From contig NZ_RPDJ01000006.1 in the NCBI RefSeq assembly GCF_004023625.1, positions 248,001-312,000 of the forward strand: a stretch of DNA of 64,000 nucleotides, in the 5' to 3' direction. Position numbers and translations under genes: made by a program. The stretch is from Streptomyces cavernae (lineage in GTDB: Bacteria; Actinomycetota; Actinomycetes; Streptomycetales; Streptomycetaceae). The notes under the pieces are model-generated. The model did no database searches. It was not told the origin of the DNA and saw nothing but the letters and a program-made list of their open reading frames with translations. This document shows, piece after piece, positions 34,290 through 45,607 of this stretch. Each line of letters opens with the position of its first letter. Within the stretch, counting starts at the first letter, position 1.

Positions 34290-36332
34290 GTGGCCGATTC
34301 CGGCAACCCCAACGAGAACATCCCGTCCACCGACGCCGGCGACAACGCCGAGGCCCCGTCCTCGTCGTACGACGCCAGCGCCATCACCGTCCTCGAGGGT
34401 CTGGACGCGGTCCGCAAGCGACCCGGCATGTACATCGGCTCGACCGGTGAGCGCGGACTGCACCACCTCGTGTACGAGGTGGTCGACAACTCAGTCGACG
34501 AGGCGCTGGCCGGGCACGCCGACACGATCGACGTCACGATCCTCGCCGACGGCGGCGTACGCGTCGTCGACAACGGCCGTGGCATCCCGGTGGACATGCA
34601 CCCCGTGGAGAAGAAGCCCGCCGTCGAGGTCGTGCTGACCGTGCTGCACGCGGGCGGCAAGTTCGGCGGCGGCGGCTACGCGGTCTCCGGCGGTCTGCAC
34701 GGCGTCGGCGTCTCCGTCGTGAACGCCCTGTCGACCAAGGTCTCCGTGGAGATCAAGAGGGACGGCTACCGCTGGACCCAGGACTACAAGGTGGGCGTCC
34801 CGACGGCCCCGCTCGCCAAGCACGAGCCCGTCACGGACTCCGGCACGTCGGTCACCTTCTGGGCCGACCCGGACATCTTCGAGACGACCGACTACTCCTT
34901 CGAGACGCTCTCGCGGCGCTTCCAGGAGATGGCGTTCCTCAACAAGGGTCTGACGATCAAGCTCACCGACGAGCGTGAGTCGGCGAAGGCGACGTCCGGT
35001 GCGGACGAGGCCGGCGCGGACGACGTCGCCGAGGTGAAAACCGTCACATATCACTACGAGGGCGGCATCGTCGACTTCGTGAAGTACCTCAACTCCCGCA
35101 AGGGAGACGTGGTGCACCCCTCCGTGATCGACATCGATGCCGAGGACAAGGACAGGCTCCTCTCCCTCGAAGTCGCCATGCAGTGGAACAACGGCTACAC
35201 CGAGGGCGTCTACTCGTTCGCCAACACCATCCACACGCATGAGGGCGGCACCCACGAAGAGGGCTTCCGGGCCGCGCTGACGGGTCTGATCAACCGCTAC
35301 GCGCGGGACAAGAAGCTGCTGCGCGACAAGGACGACAACCTCACCGGTGACGACATCCGCGAGGGTCTGACCGCGATCATCTCGGTCAAGCTGGGCGAGC
35401 CCCAGTTCGAGGGCCAGACCAAGACCAAGCTGGGCAACACCGAGGCGAAGACCTTCGTCCAGAAGGTCGTCCACGAGCACCTCACCGACTGGCTGGACCG
35501 CAACCCGAACGAGGCCGCGGACATCATCCGCAAGTCCATCCAGGCGGCCACCGCGCGCGTGGCGGCCCGCAAGGCGCGCGACCTCACCCGCCGCAAGGGC
35601 CTGCTGGAGACAGCGTCGCTGCCCGGCAAGCTCAGCGACTGCCAGTCGAACGACCCGACCAAGTGCGAGATCTTCATCGTCGAGGGTGACTCGGCAGGTG
35701 GCTCGGCCAAGTCCGGCCGCAACCCGGAGTACCAGGCGATCCTTCCGATCCGGGGCAAGATCCTCAACGTCGAGAAGGCGCGGATCGACAAGATCCTGCA
35801 GAACCAGGAGATCCAGGCTCTGATCTCGGCCTTCGGTACCGGAGTCCACGAGGACTTCGACATCGAGAAGCTCCGCTATCACAAGATCATTCTGATGGCG
35901 GACGCCGACGTCGACGGTCAGCACATCAACACCCTGCTGCTGACGTTCCTCTTCCGCTTCCTGCGGCCGCTGGTCGAGGCCGGGCACGTCTTCCTGTCCC
36001 GCCCGCCGCTGTACAAGATCAAGTGGGGTCGGGACGACTTCCAGTACGCGTACTCGGACCGGGAGCGCGACGCGCTGATCGAGCTCGGCCGGCAGAACGG
36101 CAAGCGGATCAGGGACGACTCGGTCCAGCGCTTCAAGGGTCTCGGCGAGATGAACGCCGAGGAGCTGCGCATCACGACGATGGACGTCGACCACCGCGTC
36201 CTCGGCCAGGTCACGCTCGACGACGCCGCGCAGGCGGACGACCTGTTCTCCGTGCTGATGGGCGAGGACGTCGAAGCGCGCCGCCAGTTCATCCAGCGCA
36301 ACGCCAAGGACGTCCGCTTCCTCGACATCTGA
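34290..36332 (+). CDS. gyrB: DNA gyrase subunit B
   Basis: ATPase subunit of gyrase. The 680 residues contain the GHKL ATPase (EVVDNSVDEALAGHA; VVDNGRGIPVD; GGYAVSGGLHGVGVSVVNAL), the transducer domain and the TOPRIM domain (EIFIVEGDSAGGSAKSGRN; ILMADADVDGQHI), ending RNAKDVRFLDI. The GTG at 34290 (MADSGNPNEN) has AAAGGG 6 bp upstream and is the known family start; an in-frame GTG at 34266 is possible. gyrA follows after 42 bp with its own ribosome-binding site (AGAAAGGA). Confidence 0.98.
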   Translation: MADSGNPNENIPSTDAGDNAEAPSSSYDASAITVLEGLDAVRKRPGMYIGSTGERGLHHLVYEVVDNSVDEALAGHADTIDVTILADGGVRVVDNGRGIPVDMHPVEKKPAVEVVLTVLHAGGKFGGGGYAVSGGLHGVGVSVVNALSTKVSVEIKRDGYRWTQDYKVGVPTAPLAKHEPVTDSGTSVTFWADPDIFETTDYSFETLSRRFQEMAFLNKGLTIKLTDERESAKATSGADEAGADDVAEVKTVTYHYEGGIVDFVKYLNSRKGDVVHPSVIDIDAEDKDRLLSLEVAMQWNNGYTEGVYSFANTIHTHEGGTHEEGFRAALTGLINRYARDKKLLRDKDDNLTGDDIREGLTAIISVKLGEPQFEGQTKTKLGNTEAKTFVQKVVHEHLTDWLDRNPNEAADIIRKSIQAATARVAARKARDLTRRKGLLETASLPGKLSDCQSNDPTKCEIFIVEGDSAGGSAKSGRNPEYQAILPIRGKILNVEKARIDKILQNQEIQALISAFGTGVHEDFDIEKLRYHKIILMADADVDGQHINTLLLTFLFRFLRPLVEAGHVFLSRPPLYKIKWGRDDFQYAYSDRERDALIELGRQNGKRIRDDSVQRFKGLGEMNAEELRITTMDVDHRVLGQVTLDDAAQADDLFSVLMGEDVEARRQFIQRNAKDVRFLDI

Positions 36333-36374
36333 GTCGGCCTCAGCTGACCGCAGCAGAAAGGATCTCCACCGGCA

Positions 36375-38960
<2,586 letters not shown>

Positions 38961-38976
38961 CGAGGAGTGAGTCATC

Positions 38977-39720
38977 GTGAGTGGAGCCACGGGCGCCGGA
39001 ACGAGCGGTACCGGTACCGAGACCGACGGCGGCCGTGGCCCCGCCACCGACGCGACCCACGGGGACGCCTCGGACTCCAAGGAATCCCAGAGGGGAACCG
39101 TGACCGACAGCAGAAGCCCGCAGGCGCAGCAGTACGCTGCCGGGCCGGCTCCGGCGCCGGGCGCGCCGCCCGCTCCCCCAGCTGCCCCCGCTCCCCCAGC
39201 TGCCCCCGCTGCGCCGGGCTCGGCGCTGCCGGGTGAGAGACAGCCTCAGCAGGGGCCCTCACAGCCGTACCACCCGCCGCAGGCGTACCAGCCGTCCCCG
39301 GGCCCCGGAGCGGTTCGCAAGCCCCGCACGGGGGCGAGCACGACGCCTCGTACACGCAAGGCGCGGCTCCGTGTGGCCAAGGCCGATCCGTGGTCGGTCA
39401 TGAAGGTGAGCTTCCTGCTCTCCATCGCGCTCGGCATCTGCACGATTGTCGCGGCCGCGGTGCTGTGGATGGTCATGGACGCGATGGGCGTCTTCTCGAC
39501 CGTCGGCGGCACGATCTCCGAGGCGACCGGCTCGAACGAGTCCAACGGTTTCGACCTGCAGTCGTTCCTGTCGTTGCCGCGCGTGCTCATCTTCACCTCG
39601 ATCATCGCGGTCATCGACGTCGTCCTCGCCACCGCGCTGGCGACGCTCGGCGCCTTCATCTACAACCTCTCCGCCGGCTTCGTGGGCGGCGTGGAGCTGA
39701 CGCTCGCGGAAGACGAGTAA
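38977..39720 (+). CDS. DUF3566 membrane protein
   Basis: A 247-residue protein starting 16 bp after gyrA with a GTG. Residues 1-125 are disordered and rich in Gly, Thr, Pro, Ala and Gln, including tandem PAAPAPP units. The DUF3566 domain (about 126-240) begins RKARLRVAKADPWSVMK and has two membrane helices (about 140-165 and 200-235). The family is conserved directly after gyrA in actinobacteria (Rv0007 in Mycobacterium). Function unknown; a polar or division role is often suspected. It ends with LTLAEDE. Confidence 0.9.
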   Translation: MSGATGAGTSGTGTETDGGRGPATDATHGDASDSKESQRGTVTDSRSPQAQQYAAGPAPAPGAPPAPPAAPAPPAAPAAPGSALPGERQPQQGPSQPYHPPQAYQPSPGPGAVRKPRTGASTTPRTRKARLRVAKADPWSVMKVSFLLSIALGICTIVAAAVLWMVMDAMGVFSTVGGTISEATGSNESNGFDLQSFLSLPRVLIFTSIIAVIDVVLATALATLGAFIYNLSAGFVGGVELTLAEDE

Positions 39721-39969
39721 AGGGTCCTGCGGAGGTCCTGCGGTAACTCGCTCCTGGGACCCCGTGGAACGGCTTCAGAGCGCTCCCGGACTATCCGGAA
39801 CCACCGGGATACTCCGGGACCACGTCTGAGCACCTCTGAAGCACCTCTGCAGCGCCTCCCGAACCGCTCCGAACCGCTTCGGGGACGGCCGGGACGGCCC
39901 CTCAAGGCCGAAGGACCAGGGCCGCCGGTGCCTCTGAACGGGAACCGAGCGGCCCTGGAACTATCGATT
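39721..39969. other. Intergenic sequence with degenerate repeats
   Basis: Between the DUF3566 gene and the tRNA-Ile promoter. Short imperfect repeats of CTCCGGGA/CTCCCGGA and GAGCACCTCTGAAGCACCTCTGCAGC are visible; no open frame of coding character and no clear terminator. Confidence 0.4.
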
Positions 39970-39998
39970 TTGGGACTGGCCGCGTCGTGCGCTAATCT
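39970..39998 (+). promoter_or_regulatory. tRNA-Ile promoter
   Basis: TTGGGA (39970-39975), 17-bp spacer, TAATCT (39993-39998), 40 bp before the tRNA. A good match to the vegetative HrdB consensus. Confidence 0.75.
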
Positions 39999-40037
39999 TC
40001 AGAGGTCAGCGCGCGGGACTACACCGCAGAGCGCGGC

Positions 40038-40114
40038 GGGGCTATAGCTCAGTTGGTTAGAGCGCATCCCTGATAAGGATGAGGCCACAGGTTCAAATCC
40101 TGTTAGCCCCACCA
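40038..40114 (+). tRNA. tRNA-Ile (GAT anticodon)
   Basis: Cloverleaf with acceptor GGGGCTA/TAGCCCC (40038-40044 with 40104-40110), D-arm AGCTCAGTTGGTTAGAGC, anticodon GAT at 40072-40074, T-loop GTTCAAATC and encoded CCA at 40112-40114. Its place after gyrA is conserved in actinobacteria. Confidence 0.98.
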
Positions 40115-40123
40115 GTACGTAGG

Positions 40124-40147
40124 CCCCCAACCGATCACGGTTGGGGG
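40124..40147 (+). terminator. Terminator after tRNA-Ile
   Basis: A perfect 10-bp stem CCCCCAACCG (40124-40133) with CGGTTGGGGG (40138-40147), loop ATCA, followed by TCTTGTT. Confidence 0.9.
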
Positions 40148-40280
40148 TCTTGTTCATGCGTACGTCTTCATGCGTGGCGTAGTACGCAAATCTGACCTGC
40201 TCATGAGGGTCGCCCGGAGCGGAGCCGTACCGGGTAGGGGCGGCTGCGGGATTGAAGGGCCACTACGGGAGTGAGAGGCG

Positions 40281-40607
40281 CTACGGGAAGGCGTGCCGCC
40301 CTGTCAGGGCCGCGGCGAGGGACTCACGCGCAGGGAGGCGGATGCCGTCCTCGTCCTGGGCCGTCGGCGAGCGGTGGCGGCAGCCGGGGGAGGAGCCGTG
40401 GGCCTCGGCGCGGATGCGCTGTTTCATCGTGGGCGGGAGGGAGCGGACGAAGGACCAGGCCCAGCGGAGCGGAGCGCTCTTGCGCGGGACCTCGGCCTGG
40501 GGTACGGGAGCGGCGGCGGCCGGCTTGCCGAGTCCCAGCGCCGTGCAGAGCGCGAGGAAGGCGGTGACGATGACGGTCCACAGCTTCATGACCTGGGCGC
40601 GGGCCAT
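40281..40607 (-). CDS. DUF6344-type small secreted or membrane protein
   Basis: A 108-residue protein with an N-terminal hydrophobic segment (KLWTVIVTAFLALCTALGLG, about 8-27) that is a signal peptide or anchor, then the conserved APLRWAWSFVRSLPPTMKQR and RIRAEAHGSSPGCRHRSP segments. These match the small Streptomyces DUF6344 family found beside tRNA-Ile. Function unknown. It reads left toward the tRNA terminator. Confidence 0.78.
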   Translation of the reverse strand: MARAQVMKLWTVIVTAFLALCTALGLGKPAAAAPVPQAEVPRKSAPLRWAWSFVRSLPPTMKQRIRAEAHGSSPGCRHRSPTAQDEDGIRLPARESLAAALTGRHAFP

Positions 40608-40931
40608 GGTCCCTCACTTTCGGATCAGGGGGATTTGCGTACTTTCCTCATGATGTGTATGTGGGGACCAAAGCGAAGGAACGACGCCCGTGGCGCATTG
40701 ATCTTCCGATGAACACCACTCGGATGGGGGCAAAGGGCCCGGAAATGCGATGAGCGATGTTTGTCACGTTGTGTGGTGATTGCTCACTCTGAGGCGAAGA
40801 GCCTGGTGAGGGATGGATCGCTGGGTGCCGGACGGGAGTTGGGGTCCGACGGAGGTCACCGATCGGTCTCGAACGGTGTGTATAGTCGGGCGCCAGAGGT
40901 CCCCTACGTCAAGGAAAGACGAGGTCGCGCG
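40608..40931. other. Divergent intergenic region
   Basis: A 324-bp spacer between the DUF6344 and DLW-39 genes. TATAGT at 40881-40886 is a likely -10 element for the DLW-39 gene. An AAGCGAA half-site resembling the palindrome arms at 41153 and 45608 lies near 40673. No open frame of note. Confidence 0.45.
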
Positions 40932-41060
40932 GTGAAGAAGCTTCTCCTGGTCGCACTGGCCGCCATCGGCGGGCTCCTCGTGTACCGCCAGATCCAGGCG
41001 GATCGCGCCGAGCAGGATCTGTGGACGGAGGCGACTGACTCCGTGCCCACGGGTTCGTGA
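40932..41060 (+). CDS. DLW-39 family small membrane protein
   Basis: A 42-residue protein starting KKLLLVALAAIGGLLVYRQ, one membrane helix, followed by the diagnostic EQDLWTEATD. This is the actinobacterial DLW-39 family, named for the Asp-Leu-Trp motif, of unknown function. GACGAGG precedes the GTG at 40932. A strong terminator follows 22 bp after the stop, so it is monocistronic. Confidence 0.9.
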   Translation: MKKLLLVALAAIGGLLVYRQIQADRAEQDLWTEATDSVPTGS

Positions 41061-41082
41061 GTACCGACCACACTCTCTTAGC

Positions 41083-41112
41083 AAGCCCCGACCGCGGTTG
41101 CGGTCGGGGCTT
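41083..41112 (+). terminator. Terminator after the DLW-39 gene
   Basis: A perfect 12-bp stem AAGCCCCGACCG (41083-41094) with its complement (41101-41112), loop CGGTTG. Confidence 0.85.
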
Positions 41113-41152
41113 CGTGCTGTTCGGGGCTTGGTGCTGCCTGGAGGCACCCCCT

Positions 41153-41166
41153 TTCGCTTTAGCGAA
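41153..41166. promoter_or_regulatory. Palindrome TTCGCT-TT-AGCGAA upstream of the 41321 gene
   Basis: Perfect 6-bp arms around a 2-base spacer, 155 bp before the start at 41321. It shares both arms and the spacer length with the longer palindrome upstream of the XRE regulator (45608-45625). Confidence 0.55.
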
Positions 41167-41320
41167 CGGATTACTTGCATTGGCGAATTTGAGGGGTGGA
41201 GAGGTGGCGTGCGGGGCAGGATGGCCGCGTGGCGGCTCGCGGCCGGGGGTTCCGTACCCGGTCGGGCCGGTGATCCCAAGCGGGGGCTGGTGATCCGGAT
41301 CGGTGACGAGGGGGCGCGTG

Positions 41321-42622
41321 ATGGGGCGGCGTACGGTCTTGAGGCGCGCTCTGGCCGCGACGGTGGCCCTGGGCGTAGCCGCGCTGCCTGTGCATACCGC
41401 GGTCGCCGACACGCCGGGCCCGTACAGCTATGCCCCGGACGCTCGGACGATCGAGGGTGCGCAGAGCACCACCGACGCCGAGCAGCTCAACGCCGGTGCC
41501 ACATATCGGAGTTCCATCCCCTTCGACGGCAAGCTCTACTACCGCCTCGAACTGGACTCTCGGGAGACGGCGTACGTATCCGCGACCGCCGTGCCCGGGC
41601 CGGCGGCGACGGTCTCGTATGCCGACGGCATCAAGGTGTCCATCCAGGACGGGGACGGACACCGCTGCTTCTCCGGTGAGTCCGCAAACGCGAGGTTCGG
41701 CGCGACGGCCGGCGTGCGACCGATCACCGCCTGGTCCTCGGTCAGTATCGGACCGGATGAGTCGACCTGCCGGACGTCCGGCACCTACTACATGCTCGTC
41801 GAGCGCACCAGTGGCACCGATTCGGCGCCCGGCAGATGGAACCTCGAGCTCCAGTACGTCTCCGAACCTGCCGTGCGGAGCGGCGGTCCGACCGTCGCCC
41901 CCAAGACATGGGACTCGGCTTCTCCCGAGGCGCTCGTGGGAGAGCCACGCAGCCGTCCCGGCGGTACCGGCTTCAGCGACGCCCGGGCACTGGGGCAGGG
42001 AGTCTGGACGGGCCGGATCGGGGCGGGGCAGACGCTCTTCTACCGGGTGCCCGTCGACTGGGGACAGCAGCTGCACACCACAGCCGAGTTGGGTACGTCG
42101 AGCGGTGACGGCATCGTGGGCAGCGCGCTGGTCATGCAGCTTTACAACCCGGTGCGCGGGTTCGTGGACGACGTCGGCGCCGCGTACGGCGGAAGTCAGA
42201 GGACGGCGGGGCTGGAGCCGCTGCCGCCGGTCCGGTACGAGAACCGCTACGCCCTCGCCGACAGGACCAGCGCGATGCGGTTCGCAGGGTGGTACTACCT
42301 GGTGCTCCACCTCAGCCCGGAGGTGGCCGAGAAGTTCGGTGACGGTCCCCTCGGGCTGACGCTGCGGGTACGGGTGAGCGGGACGGCACAGAGCGGGCCG
42401 TCGTACGACGGCGTGGCAGAGCCCCGCGATGTGTTCGAGGTATCGGCGGGCGACCGGGAAGCGGCGGCGAGCGGGTCGGAACAAGCCGGGCCCAGGGACG
42501 AGAAGACGGCGATGAAGCTGTTGGCCGCAGGCGGCATCGGGACCGGCGTGGTCCTGGTGGCCGGCCTGGGCGTGTGGACGCTGGTGGCCCGACGACGCGC
42601 CGCCGGCGCGCAGCGGGGCTGA
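41321..42622 (+). CDS. Secreted membrane-anchored protein with two related beta-sandwich repeats
   Basis: A 433-residue protein with a twin-basic signal peptide (GRRTVLRRALAATVALGVAAL, cleaved near ADT), an extracytoplasmic region and a C-terminal helix (about 400-422) followed by RRRAAGAQRG, a type I anchor. Two halves look related: each begins with a GATYRSSIPFDGKLYYRLEL or GQTLFYRVPVDWGQQL-type strand pair and ends with YYMLVERT or WYYLVLHLS, resembling PPC-like beta-sandwiches. The ATG at 41321 has GAGGGGG 7 bp upstream. It converges with a kinase gene. No catalytic motif is seen. Confidence 0.8.
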   Translation: MGRRTVLRRALAATVALGVAALPVHTAVADTPGPYSYAPDARTIEGAQSTTDAEQLNAGATYRSSIPFDGKLYYRLELDSRETAYVSATAVPGPAATVSYADGIKVSIQDGDGHRCFSGESANARFGATAGVRPITAWSSVSIGPDESTCRTSGTYYMLVERTSGTDSAPGRWNLELQYVSEPAVRSGGPTVAPKTWDSASPEALVGEPRSRPGGTGFSDARALGQGVWTGRIGAGQTLFYRVPVDWGQQLHTTAELGTSSGDGIVGSALVMQLYNPVRGFVDDVGAAYGGSQRTAGLEPLPPVRYENRYALADRTSAMRFAGWYYLVLHLSPEVAEKFGDGPLGLTLRVRVSGTAQSGPSYDGVAEPRDVFEVSAGDREAAASGSEQAGPRDEKTAMKLLAAGGIGTGVVLVAGLGVWTLVARRRAAGAQRG

Positions 42623-42670
42623 GGGGCGGAGGCGGACCCGGCCGTTGCCGGATCTTGGCCGGACAGTTCC

Positions 42671-42698
42671 TGATCCGTTCCTGATCAGGAACGGATCA
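42671..42698. terminator. 28-bp perfect palindrome at convergent gene ends
   Basis: TGATCCGTTCCTGA is followed directly by its reverse complement, so the centre is TGATCA. Its last three bases are the stop codon of the leftward kinase gene. It probably terminates transcription from both sides; GTTCCTGATC is also repeated directly on its left. Confidence 0.65.
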
Positions 42699-44621
42699 GA
42701 TCCTGAACAGGGCCCAGAACCCCACGGCGAAGCAGATCAGCGCGAACAGCAGCACCGGCACGGCCACCTTCGCAGGCGGACCGGGGGGCTTGGCGCGGTG
42801 CCGAGCGGTGGCCTGCTGCGGGGTGGGAACCTCTGCGACTCGAGCGGTGTATGAAGCAGTAGAAGCGAAGGCGGCGGAGCCCGCGGAGTGCTGGTGGGGG
42901 GAGGTCACGTGCGTGGACGCGGCGGGGGAATCGGTGATTCCGAATTCCACGGTTCCGTAGGCGGGAGCGGGCAGCACGGTGGCCGTCGGGGGAGTGGGCG
43001 GCTGCTCCGGGTATTTCTGCCGGCCTTCGCGGTTCTGATGCGCTGGGTAGTTCTGTGGCCCCGGGTAGTGCTGCTGGTCTGGAGAGTTCTGCTGCTTTGG
43101 GTACCGCTGCGGCTGTGGCTGGTGTTGCTTCTGTGGGCCGGGATGAGCGGGCCACGGTGGAGGGGGAAGGCGGAAGCTGTCAGTGCCCGAAAGGGTGCGC
43201 GGTTGCCCGGGAGGGCTGTCTTGCCCGCTGGGATCGGTAGGCGGCTTGTCGACGGCTGGGGCGGAGTCCGACGCCTCTGTGATGGGGGCCGGCCCGGGCG
43301 GGTCGTAGGACGTGGTCGGGGGAGCACCGATGAGGCCCTCGCCTGGGCCGGACCCGGAGATGGGCCGCAGCGGTCCCTCGTCCTGCGGTCCGGCGCCGGT
43401 GTGGACGGTCCCGCCGTCGGTTGGGGGCTGGACTGTGCCGGGCCCCGTGTCCGGCGGGAGGTCGGCGGGGCTGACGACGTTGGTGTCCGTACGAGAGCTG
43501 GTGCGCATGCCGGGCACTGCTCGGTCGGTGTCCGTGGACATCGAGCCAGACTGTGGATCGGGCCCAGGTGGAGGAGCTGCGCCCAAGACAGGGCCGGCCG
43601 GGGGCGAGGCTCCGCCGGGCCACGCCGGTCGCGACGCCGACTCGGGCGAACGGGGATCCGCGTCAGGCAGCGTTCCACCGGTACCGGCCTCGGTGGCGAC
43701 GTCGTGGGAAACCGTGCGGCCGTCGGCCTGTCTCACGGTCGTCAGTGGGCCATCAGGTCCGAACGCCGGTGGCAGAGGGCCGAGTTGGTCGAAGATCTCG
43801 ATCTGTTCGTCGTCGGGGCCCGTCTCCGGGAGGAGGTCGGCTATCGAGGCCAGGGCCTTGCGAGCGCCGGTGGCCGTGCGGAATCGAGCCTGAGGATCGG
43901 GCTCCAGCAGCGCGGCGACGATCTGCCAGAGAGGCTCCGGTACGCCCTGCGGGGCACTCGGCGTGCCATGGTCCGCGAAGTGCTCTATCAGGGCCTTGGC
44001 ATCGGGTTTGGCGCCCTGGAGCAAGTAGAGGGCGACCAGGCCCACGGCGAAGAGGTCGGCGGGAAAGTCCGGCTCGGCGCCGAGCATGGACTCGGGGGCG
44101 AAGTAACCCGGCGTTCCCACCACGTAGTTGGTCTCGGTCAGCCGGGGCTCCCCCAGGCGCATGGCGATGCCGAAGTCGGACAGCCGCAGCCTTGGCCGGG
44201 CCGTGCCGGTGGCCTCCAGCAGGATGTTGGCGGGTTTGATGTCCCGGTGCACGACGCCCTCGGCGTGCACCGCGGCGAGTCCGGCGAGCAGTTGGTCCAG
44301 CAGGGTGCACACGAAGGCCGGCGGGAGGGGACCGTAGTCCCCGACCAGGTGGACCAACGAGCCGCCGGCTACGAGGTCCATGGTGAACAGGACCTTGTCG
44401 TCGTCGGCGGCCCAGCTGGCGGGAGCGAGCACATGCGGGTGGTCGATCCGCAGCGCCTGTTCCCGCACGAAGCGCAGCAGCGAGTGGGCATCGCTCTGCT
44501 GCAGTACCTTGGCGGCCACATATCGGCGCCGCCGATGGTCCCAGGCGCGCCAGACCGCACCGACTCCCCCGCGCCCGATGGGGTCGACCAGTTCATACCG
44601 TCCGGCGAAGACCTCACCCAT
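42696..44621 (-). CDS. Membrane-anchored Ser/Thr protein kinase without sensor domain
   Basis: A 641-residue Hanks-type kinase with all active motifs: glycine loop GRGGVGAVW (16-24), Lys38, HRDIKPAN (125-132), DFG (149-151) and an APE-type segment FAPESML. The kinase domain ends near 275; a linker of some 330 residues rich in Pro, Gly, Ser, Thr and Gln (repeats such as PQRYPKQQ and PQNYPAHQ) leads to one C-terminal membrane helix (about 615-637) ending at the last residues. There is no extracytoplasmic part. The start at 44621 (MGEVFAGRYE) has GGGGGAG upstream. Targets unknown; it is not PknB, which is at 54589. Confidence 0.9.
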   Translation of the reverse strand: MGEVFAGRYELVDPIGRGGVGAVWRAWDHRRRRYVAAKVLQQSDAHSLLRFVREQALRIDHPHVLAPASWAADDDKVLFTMDLVAGGSLVHLVGDYGPLPPAFVCTLLDQLLAGLAAVHAEGVVHRDIKPANILLEATGTARPRLRLSDFGIAMRLGEPRLTETNYVVGTPGYFAPESMLGAEPDFPADLFAVGLVALYLLQGAKPDAKALIEHFADHGTPSAPQGVPEPLWQIVAALLEPDPQARFRTATGARKALASIADLLPETGPDDEQIEIFDQLGPLPPAFGPDGPLTTVRQADGRTVSHDVATEAGTGGTLPDADPRSPESASRPAWPGGASPPAGPVLGAAPPPGPDPQSGSMSTDTDRAVPGMRTSSRTDTNVVSPADLPPDTGPGTVQPPTDGGTVHTGAGPQDEGPLRPISGSGPGEGLIGAPPTTSYDPPGPAPITEASDSAPAVDKPPTDPSGQDSPPGQPRTLSGTDSFRLPPPPWPAHPGPQKQHQPQPQRYPKQQNSPDQQHYPGPQNYPAHQNREGRQKYPEQPPTPPTATVLPAPAYGTVEFGITDSPAASTHVTSPHQHSAGSAAFASTASYTARVAEVPTPQQATARHRAKPPGPPAKVAVPVLLFALICFAVGFWALFRI

Positions 44622-45026
44622 GGTCGTGCGTCGCTCCCCCTTCGGCGGTCGGCCCGGCACCCCTTGCGAGGCGCCCGGCATCCGGTTGGACGGCGTTCCG
44701 CGCTCCGGCCGACGGTCCTTGGGCCGACGGCCTTCGGCCGGCCTCGCCCCAGGAGCAGGCCTCGGCACGGTGATCCTTCGGCGCTGGGCTCGTCGGACGG
44801 TCTCAGCGGCTGCCTCCCGCGGCAATCCACGAGAGGCGGGACTTCCGCTGCCTCCCTGCTCACGTCGACCCGGAGTCTGCCCGCTCGCCTCGTCCCAGAG
44901 CCCGCATTCTGGCCCCGACCGGGAGCCCGCGCCCCGTTTCGGCCCGGGCCGTCCCCGTCTCCCCCCAGTCCCGGTGGTCAGGTGGTCGGTGGGAGCCGGG
45001 GAGGGGACGGTGCCGAGTCGCAGTGG
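44622..45026. other. Intergenic region upstream of the kinase gene
   Basis: A 405-bp spacer between two leftward genes. The kinase frame stays open for another 68 codons into it, with Arg/Pro-rich, non-family sequence. I see no terminator or clear promoter. Confidence 0.4.
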
Positions 45027-45575
45027 TCAGTTCTGGTGGGACTGGTAGTGGGTCACCGCGTCGGAGGTGCGGCCCGCGCCGTAGACCCGGAGGAACTCTG
45101 CCAGTTCCGGGTGGGTTGGGGCGAGGGTGTTGGCGGCGTCGATGATGTCCCCCGCGGCGGCCACCGAGCGGAGCAGCGACTGGATCTCGCGGACCACGCG
45201 CTTGACCGTGGGCGCACCCGAACTGCTCGTGGTCTGAGTGGTGTTGCTGAGCACCGAGCCCCCCTGAGACTTCTTGATCTCGTCCATCCGCTCGGTCGCC
45301 TCGGCGGCGCTCACACTGCCGTCGGCGACCTGCCCCGCCAGGTCCTGCAGCAGTTGTACGCGCTGGACGACCGCAGGGTTGCCGATCTTGGCGCGCTGAC
45401 CGCTCATCAGCTGGGACAGCATGGGCGCCGACAGGCCGAGAACCCCCGCGAGGCGAGCCTGGTTAAGTCCCAGATCGTCGATGAGCCTGCGAAATAGCGC
45501 GCCCAGAGGCTCCCCGTACCAGTTCCGCTGCAGCTCCCGTGCTCTCGCGGTCGCTTCCTGCTGTGCGGCGTCCAT
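45027..45575 (-). CDS. XRE-family DNA-binding regulator
   Basis: A 182-residue protein with an N-terminal helix-turn-helix (LGLNQARLAGVLGLSAPMLSQ, about 35-55) of the XRE type, preceded by RRLIDDLG, and a helical C-terminal part (about 120-175). The polar middle (SNTTQTTSSSGAP) is a flexible linker. ATG at 45575 with GGGGAGA upstream. A perfect 18-bp palindrome 33-50 bp upstream (45608-45625) is its likely operator. It is specific to Streptomyces and relatives; the regulon is unknown. Confidence 0.85.
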   Translation of the reverse strand: MDAAQQEATARARELQRNWYGEPLGALFRRLIDDLGLNQARLAGVLGLSAPMLSQLMSGQRAKIGNPAVVQRVQLLQDLAGQVADGSVSAAEATERMDEIKKSQGGSVLSNTTQTTSSSGAPTVKRVVREIQSLLRSVAAAGDIIDAANTLAPTHPELAEFLRVYGAGRTSDAVTHYQSHQN

Positions 45576-45607
45576 GTGCGTCTCCCCATCGCTTCCCCAA
45601 GTACGGC

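Noticed and set aside
40252..40712. Three overlapping plus-strand frames opposite the DUF6344 gene
   Set aside because: Shadows of the leftward gene, which has a recognisable hydrophobic start and conserved motifs.
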